Assembly (NCBI GenBank): GCA_029959085.1
Contig: JARWIR010000018.1
Span: 22,563,211-22,627,210, forward strand
DNA: 64,000 nt
Direction: 5' to 3'
Source: Nemophila menziesii
Lineage: Eukaryota; Streptophyta; Magnoliopsida; Boraginales; Hydrophyllaceae
Both the position numbers and the translations under genes were made by a program. The notes below the pieces were generated by a model, which worked only from the letters and a program-made list of their open reading frames with translations, was not told the origin of the DNA and did not search any database. Below are positions 33,872 to 46,599 of this stretch, piece by piece. How positions within the stretch are numbered: position 1 is the stretch's first letter; every line of letters starts with the position of its first letter.

Positions 33872-36800
33872 TCAATTCACAAATAAGTGATCCCTTGATT
33901 CATGTTTTTCAAAGCAAAGGTAACACATCTTGTCCACTTCCATCCCCCACTTGCTAAGCCTATCTTTAGTGCTTAATCTGTCCTTACAAATTAACCAAGC
34001 ACAAAATTTGTGCTTTGGCATACTCCATTTATGCCACACCACACTATACCATTTTGTTTTCTCATTTGGACCCCTTAGGTCATACATAACATCCGAGGTC
34101 CTAAAGCCTTTATCTCCCCATCTTATATTGTCATGCTTCTCATTAAGCACCATATCTTTTACCACCTCATACACCTTTTTAAACCTAGGTGGAAATCTCC
34201 ACCTCTTCCCCACATAATATTCCATCACCTTTTTGTTAATATTGTAATTACCCAATGAAATAGCATCCTTTTGTTCACAAATATCACCTACACACTTTCC
34301 TTTTATCCATCTATCATCTAACATATAAGTTCTCTTTCCATTTCCAACATCATGTATAATATATTTAAAAGCAAGGTACCTCACATTTAGCATAGCTCTC
34401 CATGTCCAAGGAAGTTTATTATCATATGTAATGCTCCATATGCTCTTGTTCCATAGCCAATTCGAGTAGAACCATTGAGACCAAATATTATCTTTATATC
34501 CATACATTCTCCAAAACGCTTTGAGAATAGCAACTTGATTAATATGGAGAAGGTTAGGTATGCCTAGTCCTCCATTTTCTTTACTTTGACACAAATCTTT
34601 CCAAGCCACTTTAGCACCATGAAAATCATTAGTATTACCCTTCCAAAGAAACCTACTCAAGAGTGATTCTATCTCATGAATAACTCCCATTGGAAGGATC
34701 ATTACATTGCACCAATATCTAGCTTTACTTTGCAAAACACTCTTGATTAAATGGAGCCTTCCCGCCAAAGTAAGAAATCTATGCATCCACCCTTCAACAC
34801 TTCCAACTATATTATAAATAAGGGTAGAACACATTAAGCTATTAGGGCCTTTTGTAGTTAAAGGATCCCCAAGATATCTAACAGGGAGATTACCCTTCTT
34901 CACATTGAGAATACTACTCAAATCATCATGAAGGTCTTTGAAACAACCTCCCATATATAACTCACTCTTTTCAGGACTTATTTTAAGGCCGGAAAGTCTA
35001 GAGAAGAGATCAAGGCCTTGTTTAAGTCTCATAGCCGAGTCTTTATCACCATTAAAAAAAACTAAACAATCATCAGCAAATATAAGGTGGTTCAACTCCA
35101 TTCTAGCACAATTAGGGTGATAGTAAAAGCTTTATTATTTGCCACTTTCTCAAGAATAGAAGAGAAACCTTGCATACATATAACAAATAGGTAAGGAGAT
35201 AAAGGATCACCTTGTCTTAATCCTCTTTCTCCTTTAAAATAACCACACACACTCCCATTAATGCACAAAGAGAACATAGGTGTTGAAATACACATCTTGA
35301 TCCAAGATATAAGCTTTTTATTAAATCCCATAATTTGAAGTAGTTGGAAAAGGTACCTCCAATTAATTGTATCAAAAGCCTTTTGAAGATCAATATTTAA
35401 AGTACACCTTGGACTCAATTCCTTCCTATCATAACCTGCCACAACACTTTGAGCAACCAATATATTATCCGAAATACTTCTTCCTCCCACAAAAGCAGCT
35501 TGATTATTAGATATAAGCTCCTCAAGGCTTTTCTTCATCCTATTAGCAATGATTTTAGATATAGCTTTATAGAGTATATTACAACAAGCAATGGGCCTAA
35601 AACTCTTCACTGAAGTGGGGTTTTTAACCTTGGGAATAAGAACAAGATTAGTAGCATTAATTTGCTTCAAAATTTGTCTATTTTTGAAAGTTTCCTTTAT
35701 AGCATTACAAACATCCTCCCCAATAATATTCCAAGTAGCTTTGAAGAAAGCACTATTAAAACCATCTGGGCCAGGAGCCTTCGAGATATTAATAGAGAAA
35801 ATAGCTTCTTTAATCTCCTTACTAGTAATGTCTTTGACCATTTCTTTTGCATCTTCATTAGTAACAGCTCTATCAACAAGCTTATTTAAACAACTAGAGC
35901 TAACACTTTCTTCATAAACATCCTTAGTACCAATTAAACTAGTGTAGTACTTGATAAATTCACCATGAATAGCCTCATCTTCAACAACAATATCACCATT
36001 TTCAGTCACAATAGAGGCCACTCGGTTTTGAGTGATTCTAGCCTTAATGCTCTTGTGATAAAGGGTAGTACTACAATCACCTTTTTACGCCCAAGTAATT
36101 CCAGATTTTTGCTTTAGAATCTCCTCTTGAATATTAAGAAGATGCATAAGTTTATCCCTAAGCTCCTTCTCAATAGTAAGCATAGATTGATCACCATTCA
36201 TAAGCATAATTTGTACCTTCTCAAGCTCCTCTTTAAGCTCCATTATTTCTTTAGTAGAGTGATGAAAATATTTTCTATTGAAGATCTTCAAAGCTTTATT
36301 TACTTCCTTCAATTTATTCACCACTTTATACATCATACTCCCTTTAACTTCATATTTCCACACCTTTTCAATCAAAGGCAGAAACTCATCATGATCAATC
36401 CAAACATTAAAAAATTTAAAAGATGAAGGTTTGTTTTTGAACTCCCCTGAATTTTGAGGATAAGATTAGAGTGATCTGAAATTCCAGGAGCTTCAATCAT
36501 CAAATGAGACTTGAAACAAGTGAGCCAAGCATCATTTATAAAATTTTTGTCAATTTTACTAGATATAAACCCTTCTATTCTTCTATTAGTCCAAGTGTAA
36601 TAACACCCTTGGCTAGGATGTTCAACCATCCCATTATCCTTAATACAATCGACAAATTCATGAGAATCTTATGAAGGCTAGTGCAACCCATTCTTTCATC
36701 AACTTTAGTAATTTCATTATAATCCCCACACCAAATACAAGGAGAGTCCCCATTAATAACCATCCATTCACCAAGTGTTTCCCAAAGAAGCACCCTTTTA

Positions 36801-37144
36801 TCATCATCATTTTCCGCATATACCATCACACAATTAAATGTTTTTTTATTATATATATCATGTACCTCAAGGAAGATGGCTTGGCTAGTTGAATTAAGAC
36901 ACTTAACATCCAAAACATTCTTATTCCACTTTACACATATTCTCCCTCTTTCATCCTTATCATGATTAGTTATTGTACCCCAATTACTCAAATAAGTGTT
37001 GTGAAACTTATTGTAGCTTTGTAGGGTCATTTTAGTCTCCAATAAACCAACTAGATCAACTTTTTTATCTTGTACAACATGAATAACTTCTTTTTGTTTG
37101 AGGTTTTGATTCAAACCTCTTACATTCCAAGAGCTAATTATCAT
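33872..37144 (-). pseudogene. LINE ORF2: endonuclease and reverse transcriptase, frameshifted
   Basis: Pieces in order on the minus strand: 37144-36575 APE-type endonuclease (WNVRGLNQNLKQKEV, LLETKM, CGDYNEI); 36629-36085 endonuclease end and linker; 36021-35092 reverse transcriptase (GPDGFNSAFFK, LIPKV, RPIACCNILYK, NQAAFVGGRSISDNIL, LNIDLQKAFDTINW, ERGLRQGDPLSPYLFVICM); 35101-33872 with the catalytic FADD (HLIFADDCLVFF), RYLGDPLTTK, and a C-terminal zf-RVT segment (WHKWSMPKHKFCAWL, CYLCFEKHESRDHLF). The enzyme would nick target DNA and reverse-transcribe its own RNA there. Small overlaps and gaps mark about four frameshifts or stops; otherwise the protein is well kept. The family's ORF2 is about 1,200-1,400 aa, matching the combined length. 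Confidence 0.88.
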
Positions 37145-38112
37145 TTAAATCCGGAGGTTCTCTTTCACTATGGGTACTTCCCACAAACCTATTCAAAGCC
37201 TCTTCAAGGTTTTCATTAGCCACATTTAAAGCACAAAAGGAGTTTCTTAACTCCCCTACAAAAATATTAGAATTGTAAGCACCTTCTCTAGGTGTGCTAG
37301 GGGTTATTTCTTTCCCCTTTGCACTACTACTTCCCACATTTTGAAGTGGAGGTGTATTTGTGTTTTTGGTTTTAGAAATATGAACTTCATCATCCTTCTT
37401 CTCCTTTTGCTTTCTTTGCACTACCCTTCATTCTTCAACCCTCTTTTGAACTTTGTATTGGTTTGGTTGGTGATTAGCTTGGTTTGGTTTAGGTTGGTGG
37501 TTTACTTGGTTTGGTTTAGGTTGGTTATAGGTTTGGTTTGGTTTAGGTCTCTCCTTGATAGGTTCTTTCCTTCCTTGGCTACAATTAGTCTCCTTATGCC
37601 CCAAAGCCTTGCAATTAGAGCATCTTGGAGGTAACCACTCATAGTAAGCCTCCACCACATGAATCCCATCTTCCTCAAGATCAACCTTCACCCTTTTAAC
37701 AAGCTCCTTTGTCATATCTACTTCAACACATACTCTAGCAAAGCTTAGCCTATTCTTCGTCTTAGTGATTGGGTCCATTTGGAGTGGAATACCCAAAGCA
37801 CTACTAATGTAGCTTAACCCATCATTATTCCACAAGTGTAATGGTACCTTTATTAACCCATAATGGGACCTTAGTCAAATCAAGCTTATCAATTTTCATG
37901 TTAGGTTCCCACTTTATCATAATTCTACCATTTACATGCCAAACTTGCTCTAATATGTTGTTACATTCTTGCTCACCTTTGAATTTGAATAGAAACCCTT
38001 CCATATCCGTAGACTTTATTTCAACTTGACCACAATTTCTCCATTGAGCATTAACCATACTTCTAACCATGTGATATTGAGGAGCTTCTCCAAAAAAAAG
38101 TGCAAAAATCAT
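37134..38112 (-). pseudogene. LINE ORF1: DUF4283-like and zinc-knuckle protein, frameshifted
   Basis: From 38112: GEAPQYHMVRSMVNAQWRNC, EGFLFKFKGEQECNNILEQV and VNGRIMIKWEPNMKIDKLDL form a DUF4283-like domain. Then IPLQMDPITKTKNRLSFARV and PPRCSNCKALGHKETNC (CCHC knuckle) lie in 37835-37428, followed by a tail of repeated (K/Q)PNQ(V/A)NHQ. The last part (37421-37134) is linked by a stop. The protein would bind LINE RNA. The true start is not here but in the inverted segment at 38233 (+). Confidence 0.82.
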
Positions 38113-38372
38113 CTCCGATTTTTGTGAATTAAATATCCGATTTGAAACACGTTTTTCTGGTTTTTTTGCTCAAATCTTCACCGATTTCAGTAATTCTTTT
38201 TTTGTTGAGCTCCTATTTTCAAGACTGATCCAATGGCACCGAGGAAGAAGGCCGGAAAAAAGGGAAATAAGAATAGTGTTGAAACAAATGAACCTGGAGG
38301 GGAGTTAATGCGTGTACAAGGTAAATATATACCTGCTACTCCTGTTATTCAAGTTAGTAACAATTTTTGCAG
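38113..38372 (+). mobile_element. Inverted 5' end of the LINE (5' UTR and start of ORF1)
   Basis: Plus-strand sequence with a Thr/Phe-rich leader and ATG 38233 opening MAPRKKAGKKGNKNSVETNE, then LMRVQGKYIPATPVIQVSN. A basic, Lys/Gly-rich start is typical of plant LINE ORF1 and absent from the minus-strand part, which begins mid-domain at 38112. The segment is in the reverse orientation, as produced by twin priming. Confidence 0.65.
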
Positions 38373-38440
38373 CTTTTAACAATATAGCTTTACCCAATCA
38401 TATTAATTTATTGGTTTGACCGTAGAAGTATTTTTTTTTT

Positions 38441-39847
38441 AGAGAAAATGAGCCTTAGGGTATTGAAAACACTCCCTCTTTTCAATCTAAACCCATCTTT
38501 CCTTCTCTTCTTACTAAAGACCTCAAAAAGAATTTAACACTATAGACAAAAATCTCAATTACAATTATACCCTATTTTGTTTTTTTATTCCTATATATAC
38601 TAATTATATCCTAAAACCATTTCATTCACGTCAATTATAAACACTCTCCTAGTTTTTCTCTCTCTTCAAAACCAAGCACCACCACTATTATCGAGCTTAT
38701 CACCGAGCACCGCTACCACGTTGGTTTTTCTGTCTAGCTCTTCCAACAAGAACCGCCACCACCATTCTCCAGCTTATCACCGAGCACCACCACCACGTGG
38801 GTTATCACCGAGCACCACCACCACGTTTTATTCCACCATTACATTCTCAAAAAACGAGTTCAGCTGCTACACACCAGATCTACTCGATGCATCCATGGAA
38901 ACTGAACGTGATCTACTCGACCAAAGCACCACCGTCGCTGCTGTGAACTCCGACCTCCTTCGTTGTACCACATAACAGTTCCTTCGTTGTTAGCAGCTTC
39001 TTCGAGCAGTTGATGGAGTTGCTATCGAGTTCGAGTTGGGTTAGCTTCAAACAGGTTCGCTCAGTTTCTTGAGACTGCAAAAGCAGCTTCGTTCGTGATT
39101 CGCTGCAACGCTGCTCCGACGAGGAAGAGAACAGGTTCACCGACGAGAAGCTCCAGTGCTTAGGCGACGTTCTGTTTTTTTTCTTTTTTTGGTGATGAGC
39201 GTACAAAGTACGCGAGAGCCATTTCTTTCCAGATCTGGTCAAACACAGATTTAGCTAGTTGTTTTTTTAATTCTTTTGAATTGCTGTTTGTGTTCTAATT
39301 TATTTAAAAATGTATAATAAAGTTTTAAAGATGAATAAAGAATTATTTTGACTATTTTATTCTTTATTTTTTTAATAGTAATCATCAAATTAAAGGAGTA
39401 CTCATTAAATTTACTGAGTACTCATCAAATTTTCGGAGTACTCATCACATTTATCAGAGTACTCATCAAAATTATCCCGAGTACTCAATAAACTATATAG
39501 AGTACTCATTAAAATATATAGAGTACTCATTAAAATATATAGAGTACTCCATACTTTTTCCGATACTCATAAAATTTAGCCGATACTCTATATTTTTCCA
39601 GTGACCGATGTTGGTGGTCGGAGGTCGGTCGTCGTAGGTCGGTGGTCGGAGGTCGGAGGTCGGTGGTAGGTGGTAGGATGTTGGAGGTAGGTGGGTAGTG
39701 GTAGGTAGTGGAGAGAGAAATAGTGACATCACATTTTTTTGTCTTTTAGTGTTAGTATTTGATCCACCTTGAGGTCTTTTGAAATAATTAAGATTTATTC
39801 CCTGCTTTATAGAGAAGAATCTTTGTCTCCAAGACCTTATCTCTCAT
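38441..39847 (+). mobile_element. Element A: non-autonomous TIR-type element with GAGTACTC array
   Basis: About 1.4 kb, homologous end-to-end and inverted to element B (61459-63166). The left end reads GAGAAAATGAGCCTTAGGG, TATTGAAAACACTCCCTCTT, then CTTCTTACTAAAGACCTCA. The right end, complemented, reads GAGATAAGGTCTTGGAGAC then ATTCTTCTCTATA. Comparison with B gives a terminal pattern TAGGGTNTTGAAAACACT on both sides. The core (38690-39240) is GC-rich and gene-like but has no convincing ORF, with runs such as ACCGAGCACCACCACCACG. The transposase family is unknown; it may be a MULE-type derivative. Confidence 0.6.
39396..39549. repeat. Eight copies of the palindrome GAGTACTC (element A)
   Basis: GAGTACTC, its own reverse complement, occurs eight times with spacers of about 11-20 bp (mostly ATTAAATAT or CATCAAATT). 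Two variants (CCGATACTC) follow to 39590. A GGTCGG/GGTAGG-rich block (39601-39720) adjoins it. Element B has a matching array at 61712-61935. Confidence 0.85.
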
Positions 39848-41819
39848 TCACCCCTTTTTTTAAGCTTTACATTTGTGAATGGCAGTAGCTTTTGAATTCT
39901 TAGTTGGAAAACTAAAAATAGTTTATTCATTAGTTTCTTCTAATGAGATATATACAAATATTTTTCCATATTATATATTGAAGCTGATTTATATAAGATA
40001 AATAATATTTATGTAAATGTGGAATTTTTTTTATGAGATATAATGGTTATTTCCTTTAAAATTATTAGTTTTTTGTAGCCATTTACGATTTAATTAAATA
40101 ATTGTTATATGTGATTTTTGTAGGTTTATTTTGGTATTTTTTTCCATACTTAGAAATTTTTCTGTTTCAATCGCTAAACTCTTTAGCTTTGAAAAAAAAA
40201 CGTAGTTTTTGAAACTACATGTTTCGATCATTCGTTTGATATGATCGTTCAGTTTCCATTCCTGCACTTATGTTGCGATTTCTAAATTATTCCCACTTGA
40301 TAGCTATAAATTATTGAATTTATAGAAAATTGATATATAAGATATTTCGTGAGACTTATCCATCGCAAGCAGAGTTTCTAATTTGTTAAGTTTACAAGTT
40401 TTGTTCTGACTATCAGGTGAACTTGCAGTTCGAGTACAAACTATCAAAATTCTAGATTGTTGATAATAGGATTAACTTATTGATTTCACGTTTTTAGTCT
40501 GGACTACCTACAGGATGTAAGATTGATAATATTCTATTATAGGATGGATTAAACTCAACAAAACTAACTAGAAACAACCTGACTACCAGGGGGCTAAATA
40601 GTTTTGAGTCTCTTATTTTATATGATGAAATAGGTAATGTACCACACTTTAATTATGAATGAGAAACGACCTGACTTCTAGGGGGCTCGTTCATGTTTTA
40701 AAGTTTTCATTCTTCACTTTAATTATGCGTGAGAAACAACCTCACTACCAGGGGACTCATTCATGTCTTAAAGTTTCCAATTATACATCTCTTAGATAAC
40801 AGTCCATATCTTTGTCAGTTATATAATAGTGTTCTTAGAAAGTTATTTTCTATTCCTTCAAATGATTAGATTTCTCAGTTTTTCTGCTGAATCACTTCTC
40901 AAATCATCCCAAGTTGGTTGGGTAACTCAAGAATTGTGACCGCAACTTGCGAGTCTTTCTTATGCACACGAGACTCATTGATATGCTCAATGAGCTATTG
41001 ACTAAAGTGTCTCTTGAGGATGCATAGAATGTATATGATGCATGTCTAAAGTTATAAAAACTTAGTAATGGTACTAAGTGTATATTCTTGTATCCATGAG
41101 TTATGACCTCCAAAAGACATTTTAAGCATGATATTCCCATGAATCCTTATCTTTAGAAGATGTATAAGTAACTTAGTATGACCGTTAGATACCTGTTATC
41201 TAACACCAAGAAACAAGGTAAGGGCAATAATGGAAATTGTTTCCGTAATTTCTTTAACTTCTATTAATTACACAGAAAGGGTATTGAATACTCGTAGTAG
41301 TTTAGAAATATGCAAAATATTGCATACTATAAAAATTAATAGAAGGATAAGAATAAGAGAAGTTAAATTAGAATTTTGGTAATGGAGCAATTGTTGCAGC
41401 CACATTTGTAATAACTAATTCTTTAAGATGCATATGGCAAAACATATTGTAAGAAAACTTTATTTGTGTTTGTAAACTTGTTTTCGAACAAAATAGTCAT
41501 TTGATCATAAGATGGTTATGGTGTATTAATGTAATATAAAATGACCAATGGAGTTTTTCATCTTAATGAATTACACCCCATTGTATACTTACAATATGGT
41601 GATTATAGCTGCCTAAGTAACTATGTGATTGTGTTATAGTTGTTAATGGTCATAAATCGAAATAGATCATCGTACTAATCAAAACCTTATCTTTGGCATT
41701 ATAGACTAAGTCATAAACTATGAGAAAACAGTTTACTAGTTTCACAAGAAAGATTTTCTTAAATTACTATTTTGAATCATATAAAACTTGTGAGACTTAT
41801 CTCAGTGAAATATGACTAA
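39848..41819 (+). other. Decayed 5' internal part (gag region) of the old copia element
   Basis: No ORF survives. Position between LTR and integrase remnant implies gag/protease. Tandem hairpin repeats lie at 40560-40790. Scattered words such as tatcaggtgaacttgcagtt are not diagnostic. Confidence 0.45.
40560..40790 (+). repeat. Three imperfect tandem copies of a hairpin-forming repeat (about 75 bp)
   Basis: Each contains GAAACAACCTGACTACCAGGGGGCT or a close variant. In copies two and three it is bracketed by ATGAATGAG / CTCGTTCAT and GCGTGAG / CTCATTCATG, which are inverted relative to each other and could form a stem with a 20-22-base loop. Copies start near 40570, 40655 and 40728. Confidence 0.6.
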
Positions 41820-44426
41820 ATCTCATTTTGATGAAAATTGAGACAGTGCTAATGAGTTCTTATGTCCACTACATATTGATGTATGTGGGCAGTCCAAACT
41901 TTAGCCAAAGATGGATATTCTTACTTCATCTTCTTCACTTACTATATATTAGATATATATGTGTTCAACAGGTGCAACACCAATACCAATTATTTGAAAT
42001 GTTCAAATTACTATGTAGTGAAATTGAAAGCAAGTGTATAAGAGTATGAAGGAGGTAAGATATTAACCTGTAGAGGTGAAAATCTTAAAAACGAATTAAT
42101 CGATCATCTATGACAAAATTAGATTTCGTCTCAGTGAACATATCCTGGAATACCAAGGTTAATGGTGTGTTCGGAAAGAGAAATTACATTTTATTGGATA
42201 TAGTGCAATCAATGATAAGATTCACTGATTTTCGAATATTCTTATGAAGTTATATTTTAAATTCAATTTTGCATACTTAACGAACTCTTAAGTGCCACTA
42301 AATAGTCGATAAAATCCATATGTGATATGGAGATAACATAAGTTAAACCTCAAACGGTAGAAGTTTGAAGTTGTCTGATTTATGCTAAACGACTTATGAT
42401 GGTTAAGCTTGAGTTGAGATCTTTCAAATATAGATTTGTTGGATACCCAAAGAAAATGACATGATTATATTTCTACACCATTCATAATACAAAGAGTTTG
42501 TGGTAAGGAATACAACCTTTCCAGATCGGAATTCCATAATGAAGGGATTCAACAAAATGAAATAAAGGTTTCAGAGTTATTTATACAAGCTGAAGAGCAT
42601 CAGATGCATGCCAGACTTTCTTTCCTTGATGTGTTAATAGTTTCATTTAAGGTTCAAGTCTCAAACTTTGAGGAATTATTGACGATTTGAACCTCTTTTG
42701 AAACAAGGAAGTTCACAAAATCAAGAGAAGAAGTATTTATTGTACACAAGCTTCCTATAGGTTATATAGATATCATCATACACCAAAATCAATTGTAATA
42801 ATGGTGATAGTTTGATGAGGAAATCACATAAATGATAACCCCATCAAGTGATGATCCTAAATCCTTATGAAGAGGCTATGACTAGTCTAGATAGTGACAA
42901 GTGGTTAAGAACCATATAATCTGAATTATTATCTATCAGAACCAACAAATATAGTACTTTGGTTGAATCTTTAATAGATATAAGATCCATTTATAGTAAA
43001 TGGGTGCTACGGGAAATGATTAGAATAGACGGTAAGGTAGAGCCCTATAACGTCCTTCTAATTGCTAAGCGTTTAAATCAAAAGGAAAACATCTATTATG
43101 TAGAATTCCTTTTTCATAGAAATGATTAATTTTATTTCAAATTCTACTATTGGTAACTACATACTATTATTATGAGATATGGTAATATCATGTGAAAATA
43201 GTTTTCACTAAATGGGAGTCTATGACGGCCTTAAGACCAGTCCTAAAGGTCTCATATTGCCATTTACTCATAATAAAATATGTAAGTTCCAATATTCCAT
43301 ATAATGGATTCAGCAAATGTCACTAAGTTGAATTATTCTCTTTCAAATAATCAAATAGTTTGATTTTATGATTTTAGAATAAGAGTCATAAGAGTACAAA
43401 GGACTAGTGGGAGTACACTTATCTTCCTAATGTTATATGTAGATGACATATTACCACATAAGGATATGATATACCAACCAAGAGATTAACCAAGTTTTTT
43501 ATCGTCTAATAGTTCTCCCTGAAAAATTTAAGAAAGTAGCTTATATTCTTTGAATTGGGATATACAGAGATAGATCAAATAAGGTACTTAACCTATATCA
43601 ATCTTACTACATTTATACTTTTTTAGAAGTATCACATGGAAATTACAAGAGGATCTATTTGACAATAGGTTTTGGAATTACTCTTAATGGGAGGGTTTGT
43701 TCTAGGACCATAAAAGTAAGAGAATGAATGTGTATAGTCCTATTTGTTAAAACAATAAGGATCTATTTAGCATACCATGAAAAATGTATAAGACCTGAAG
43801 TGTACTACACACTAGGAGTAGCGAGTAAGTAAGAAGGTAACCTTGATGGGGAATGTTGGAAAGTAGTTAAGACTATCCTTAAGTACTTAGGAAGTATTAA
43901 GGACCAATTCCTTATTTGTGGAGAATATAAATTGAAGCTAATTGGGTATATAGATGCTTGTTTTATTTAAACGTGGATGATACCAAAACAACATATGTCT
44001 TTATAGAGGAGAAGTGAATTGGAATAGTTTCAATCCAGATAATATAACATATTTTGGTTACTAGAAGTAGAATACATAGCAGCATAAGATGCAACTATGC
44101 AAGTTGTTTGGATAAAAGAGTTCTTATTTGATCATAGTGTAGTCTATACAATAAAGAATTTTGTTTCTTTATACAATCACAATATTTTAGATATTGTATG
44201 ATCTTAGAGATCTTGACCACACTATAGATCCAAACAAATTCTACAGTAGTGTTACTTGATTCGAGAAACGATCGAACATGAAGATGTTTGCATTTGATAC
44301 GTGCAAGGAAGGAAAAACAATGTACATCTATTCACTTAAGTGTTTATATCAAAAGGAGTTTGATAAGAACAAACTAGTGATGAGATTACGGTACATGCAC
44401 GATTGGGTCTAGGCTAAGTTTGAGAT
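41820..44426 (+). pseudogene. Old copia Pol remnant: integrase, reverse transcriptase, RNase H
   Basis: Heavily broken frames keep the family order. Near 41865: HYILMYVG...DGYSYFIFF (integrase 'H-x-D-V-x-G' and 'Y-x-x-F-x-D-D'); near 41995: FEMFKLLCSEIES; near 42160: RLMVCSERRNYILLDIV ('N-G-V-S-E-R-x-N'); near 42435: FVGYPKK; near 42880: SLDSDKWLRTI and SKWVLREMIRIDGKVEPYNV ('K-W-V-x-K...Y-K-A-R-L-V-A-K'); near 43435: LLYVDDI (reverse transcriptase YVDD); near 43945: GYIDACF and near 44070: VEYIAA-DATMQVVWIKEFL (RNase H). These are the hallmarks of Ty1/copia order INT-RT-RH. Multiple stops in every domain; long inactive. Confidence 0.8.
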
Positions 44427-46119
44427 TGTTAGAATTATGCCCTAGCCCCGATCGTCTTGTAATGAATTGAACACAAGTGTTTACTGTACACGATAATAGT
44501 TATCCCTACAGCTTTGATTAAACAAATTGTTTCCTTGAGTCTATGGCAAGCCTTTATGATTATGGTATTAATCTACATAATATGAAGGTAGGTCCTTTGA
44601 TTAAGCTACGAATTAGATACCATAAGGTGTTATGATAATGAGAATCTAGCTCATAGGACTTAATCTAAACTTGTTCTTAATCGTAGGATCATCGAGTTAG
44701 GACCTAGATGATCCGGCTAGATTAATATGTAGCTAATGAGTATTTATTGGATAAATATCGGTAGTTCTCGTTTATTGAGTTAGGTGCATAGATAATGCAC
44801 ATAGACATGTGGTTATCGAACTGAATAAAACTAGAGATTCCTAATGGTTAATTACCTTGAACTGTCAAGTAGGTTAAACTCTAGAAGGAATTTTATGCTT
44901 GTAATCCTTTGACCTGAGATCATCACTACTGTTGTGTATATGCTTGTTGTGTTTTGATACTAGACTACTAGTGTGTCCTAATGCTAGTCAAAAGGATATT
45001 GGACACAACTAAGTATATATGCTCCTAGGCATGAGTCAAGATGGAATCTATCAACTCTAGGTAAAGAGTTTGAGTTCTACGATGTTATAAGATTATAACG
45101 ATTGTATCAAGTCCTTGGCCAAAGGTGATAGAATGAATGAAGAAAGGTGTTTCTTAGGCCATTCGTCAATCATTGATAATCAACGTATAACATAGTTTGA
45201 TTTTTTAAATGGGATTTGACAGTTGTACCATATCTCATGATAATCCGGAGCTGTAAAGATAGAGGGAATACGTGTATGATCCTTCACCGGGTTCTTTGTA
45301 CAGAGTTACTTCACGTTATCTGGTCGTTGGGGAGTGTTGTTAGACGCCAACCTCGATTGATGGTTAATTTAATCAACTACTACCGGTTTAATGATGAACC
45401 CACGTAGTCGCACACTAACGTACGCATTGAACTTGCTTCATGACGTTAATTAGTTTTATTATTAAATAGTAAATATTAATTAATTATATACTTGGAATAT
45501 TGTTATATTAATTTTCTAGCACAAATCACAAATTAATATTCTGATATAAGACCGGTCTAAGACAAAAGAGAAAGAGAAAAAAAAAGGAGGAACAAAAATT
45601 AATTGACAAGTTCATGGTTCGAACCATAAACCTTCAACAGTATGAAATGTATTACTAACCGCTGCGCTAGTCAAGTGTTTTTGTATAATGTAGAAGGTCC
45701 AAATCCACTACACAAGTGGTAATGGACCAAATTATTAAGATAATTTATTTCATACTTTTCCACTTACTGTCTTTTCACTTTTTCCTCAAGAGTTATTATA
45801 AGGATAATGAGAAATCATTATACGTAACATAATTTCTCCATTAGTTTTCTCCCGAGAAAAAAACACATAAATAAAGGGTCTTTTAATCTCCAAGTCAGAA
45901 TTTGATTCTGAAAGCAAGGATCAAAGCTCGGTGTGCAAAGCATGGAGGCTTCAAGTTTTTGAAGCTGGGACTTTCAATTCGATTATCATACAAAGAATTC
46001 AGGCATGTAATCAAATTTTCCCTTGTTTTAAATTCTTAAATCACAACTAGATGGTTTTAGGATTGCAATATATTTTTCCGCTGCGTATATTCGATATATC
46101 TGCTATTGTGATTCCTTCA
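44427..46119 (+). repeat. Right LTR of the old copia element
   Basis: Starts TGTTAGAATTATGCC directly after a purine-rich tract. The probable end is CCTTCA at 46119, followed by tcaac, a 4/5 match to the left flank tcaat. The exact end is inferred. Confidence 0.7.
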
Positions 46120-46124
46120 TCAAC

Positions 46125-46599
46125 AATTGAACATAAGGTACCTAAATGTAGACCTGATTCCCCTATTGACTGTCTAACCCCATGAAAATGAGCATAACTT
46201 TTTATTTAGATTTTCAAAGGTTAATTGTATGCAAGCAATGGATTGTAGATTCTTTGGAAATTCAAATTGCGGGTTACACACCTTCTAATTACTCTCCATT
46301 TTATATTATAAATTCTTTGAGATTACATGATATATTCCCTTTGTAATCTATGCACATGCCTTTATTGGTTCTTATTCATCCTTCTACTCTTCTTCTTTGG
46401 TGTTGTTACAACTCTAATTTTCTCAATGTAACCTTTTCGCACTAATTCCTCGTCCTTATAAAATATTTGATTCATTACCCTGCGTGTTTATAATAGAAAA
46501 ACACAATGAAATGTCTAAAATATTCGATTGCTCATATATTCTATTAAAAAGAATATATTGTGCTAAAAAGGACTGAAAATCCTAATGTAAGTCTTAAAT
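46125..46599. other. AT-rich intergenic sequence
   Basis: Between the copia LTR and the F-box inverted repeat. No gene or repeat recognised. Confidence 0.4.

Larger units (their letters stand above)
33231..38372 (-). mobile_element. L1-type LINE, almost full length, 5' end inverted
   Basis: The minus strand carries ORF1 (zinc knuckle) and ORF2 (endonuclease, reverse transcriptase, Cys/His end). The 5' UTR and ORF1 start lie in opposite orientation at 38113-38372. TTTTGCAG at 33231-33238, just before a T-run, and at 38365-38372 may be the target duplication. The 3' end contains two copies of a 17-bp caaacctaccattttat (33217, 33251) around the T-run, so the exact 3' edge is uncertain. It probably inserted in the left LTR of the copia element. 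Confidence 0.8.
31700..46119 (+). mobile_element. Old Ty1/copia element with nested insertions
   Basis: LTR copies start TGTTGGAATTATGCCC (31700) and TGTTAGAATTATGCCC (44427). The left flank is tcaat; a possible right flank tcaac follows a CA end at 46119. Just before the right LTR the sequence ctaagtttgaga resembles a copia polypurine tract. Between the LTRs lie decayed gag/pol in plus orientation (39848-44426), a LINE (33231-38372) and element A (38441-39847). The LTRs differ at many positions, so the element is old. Confidence 0.8.

Noticed and set aside
33930..36892. Plus-strand ORFs over the LINE
   Set aside because: Shadows of the minus-strand ORF2.
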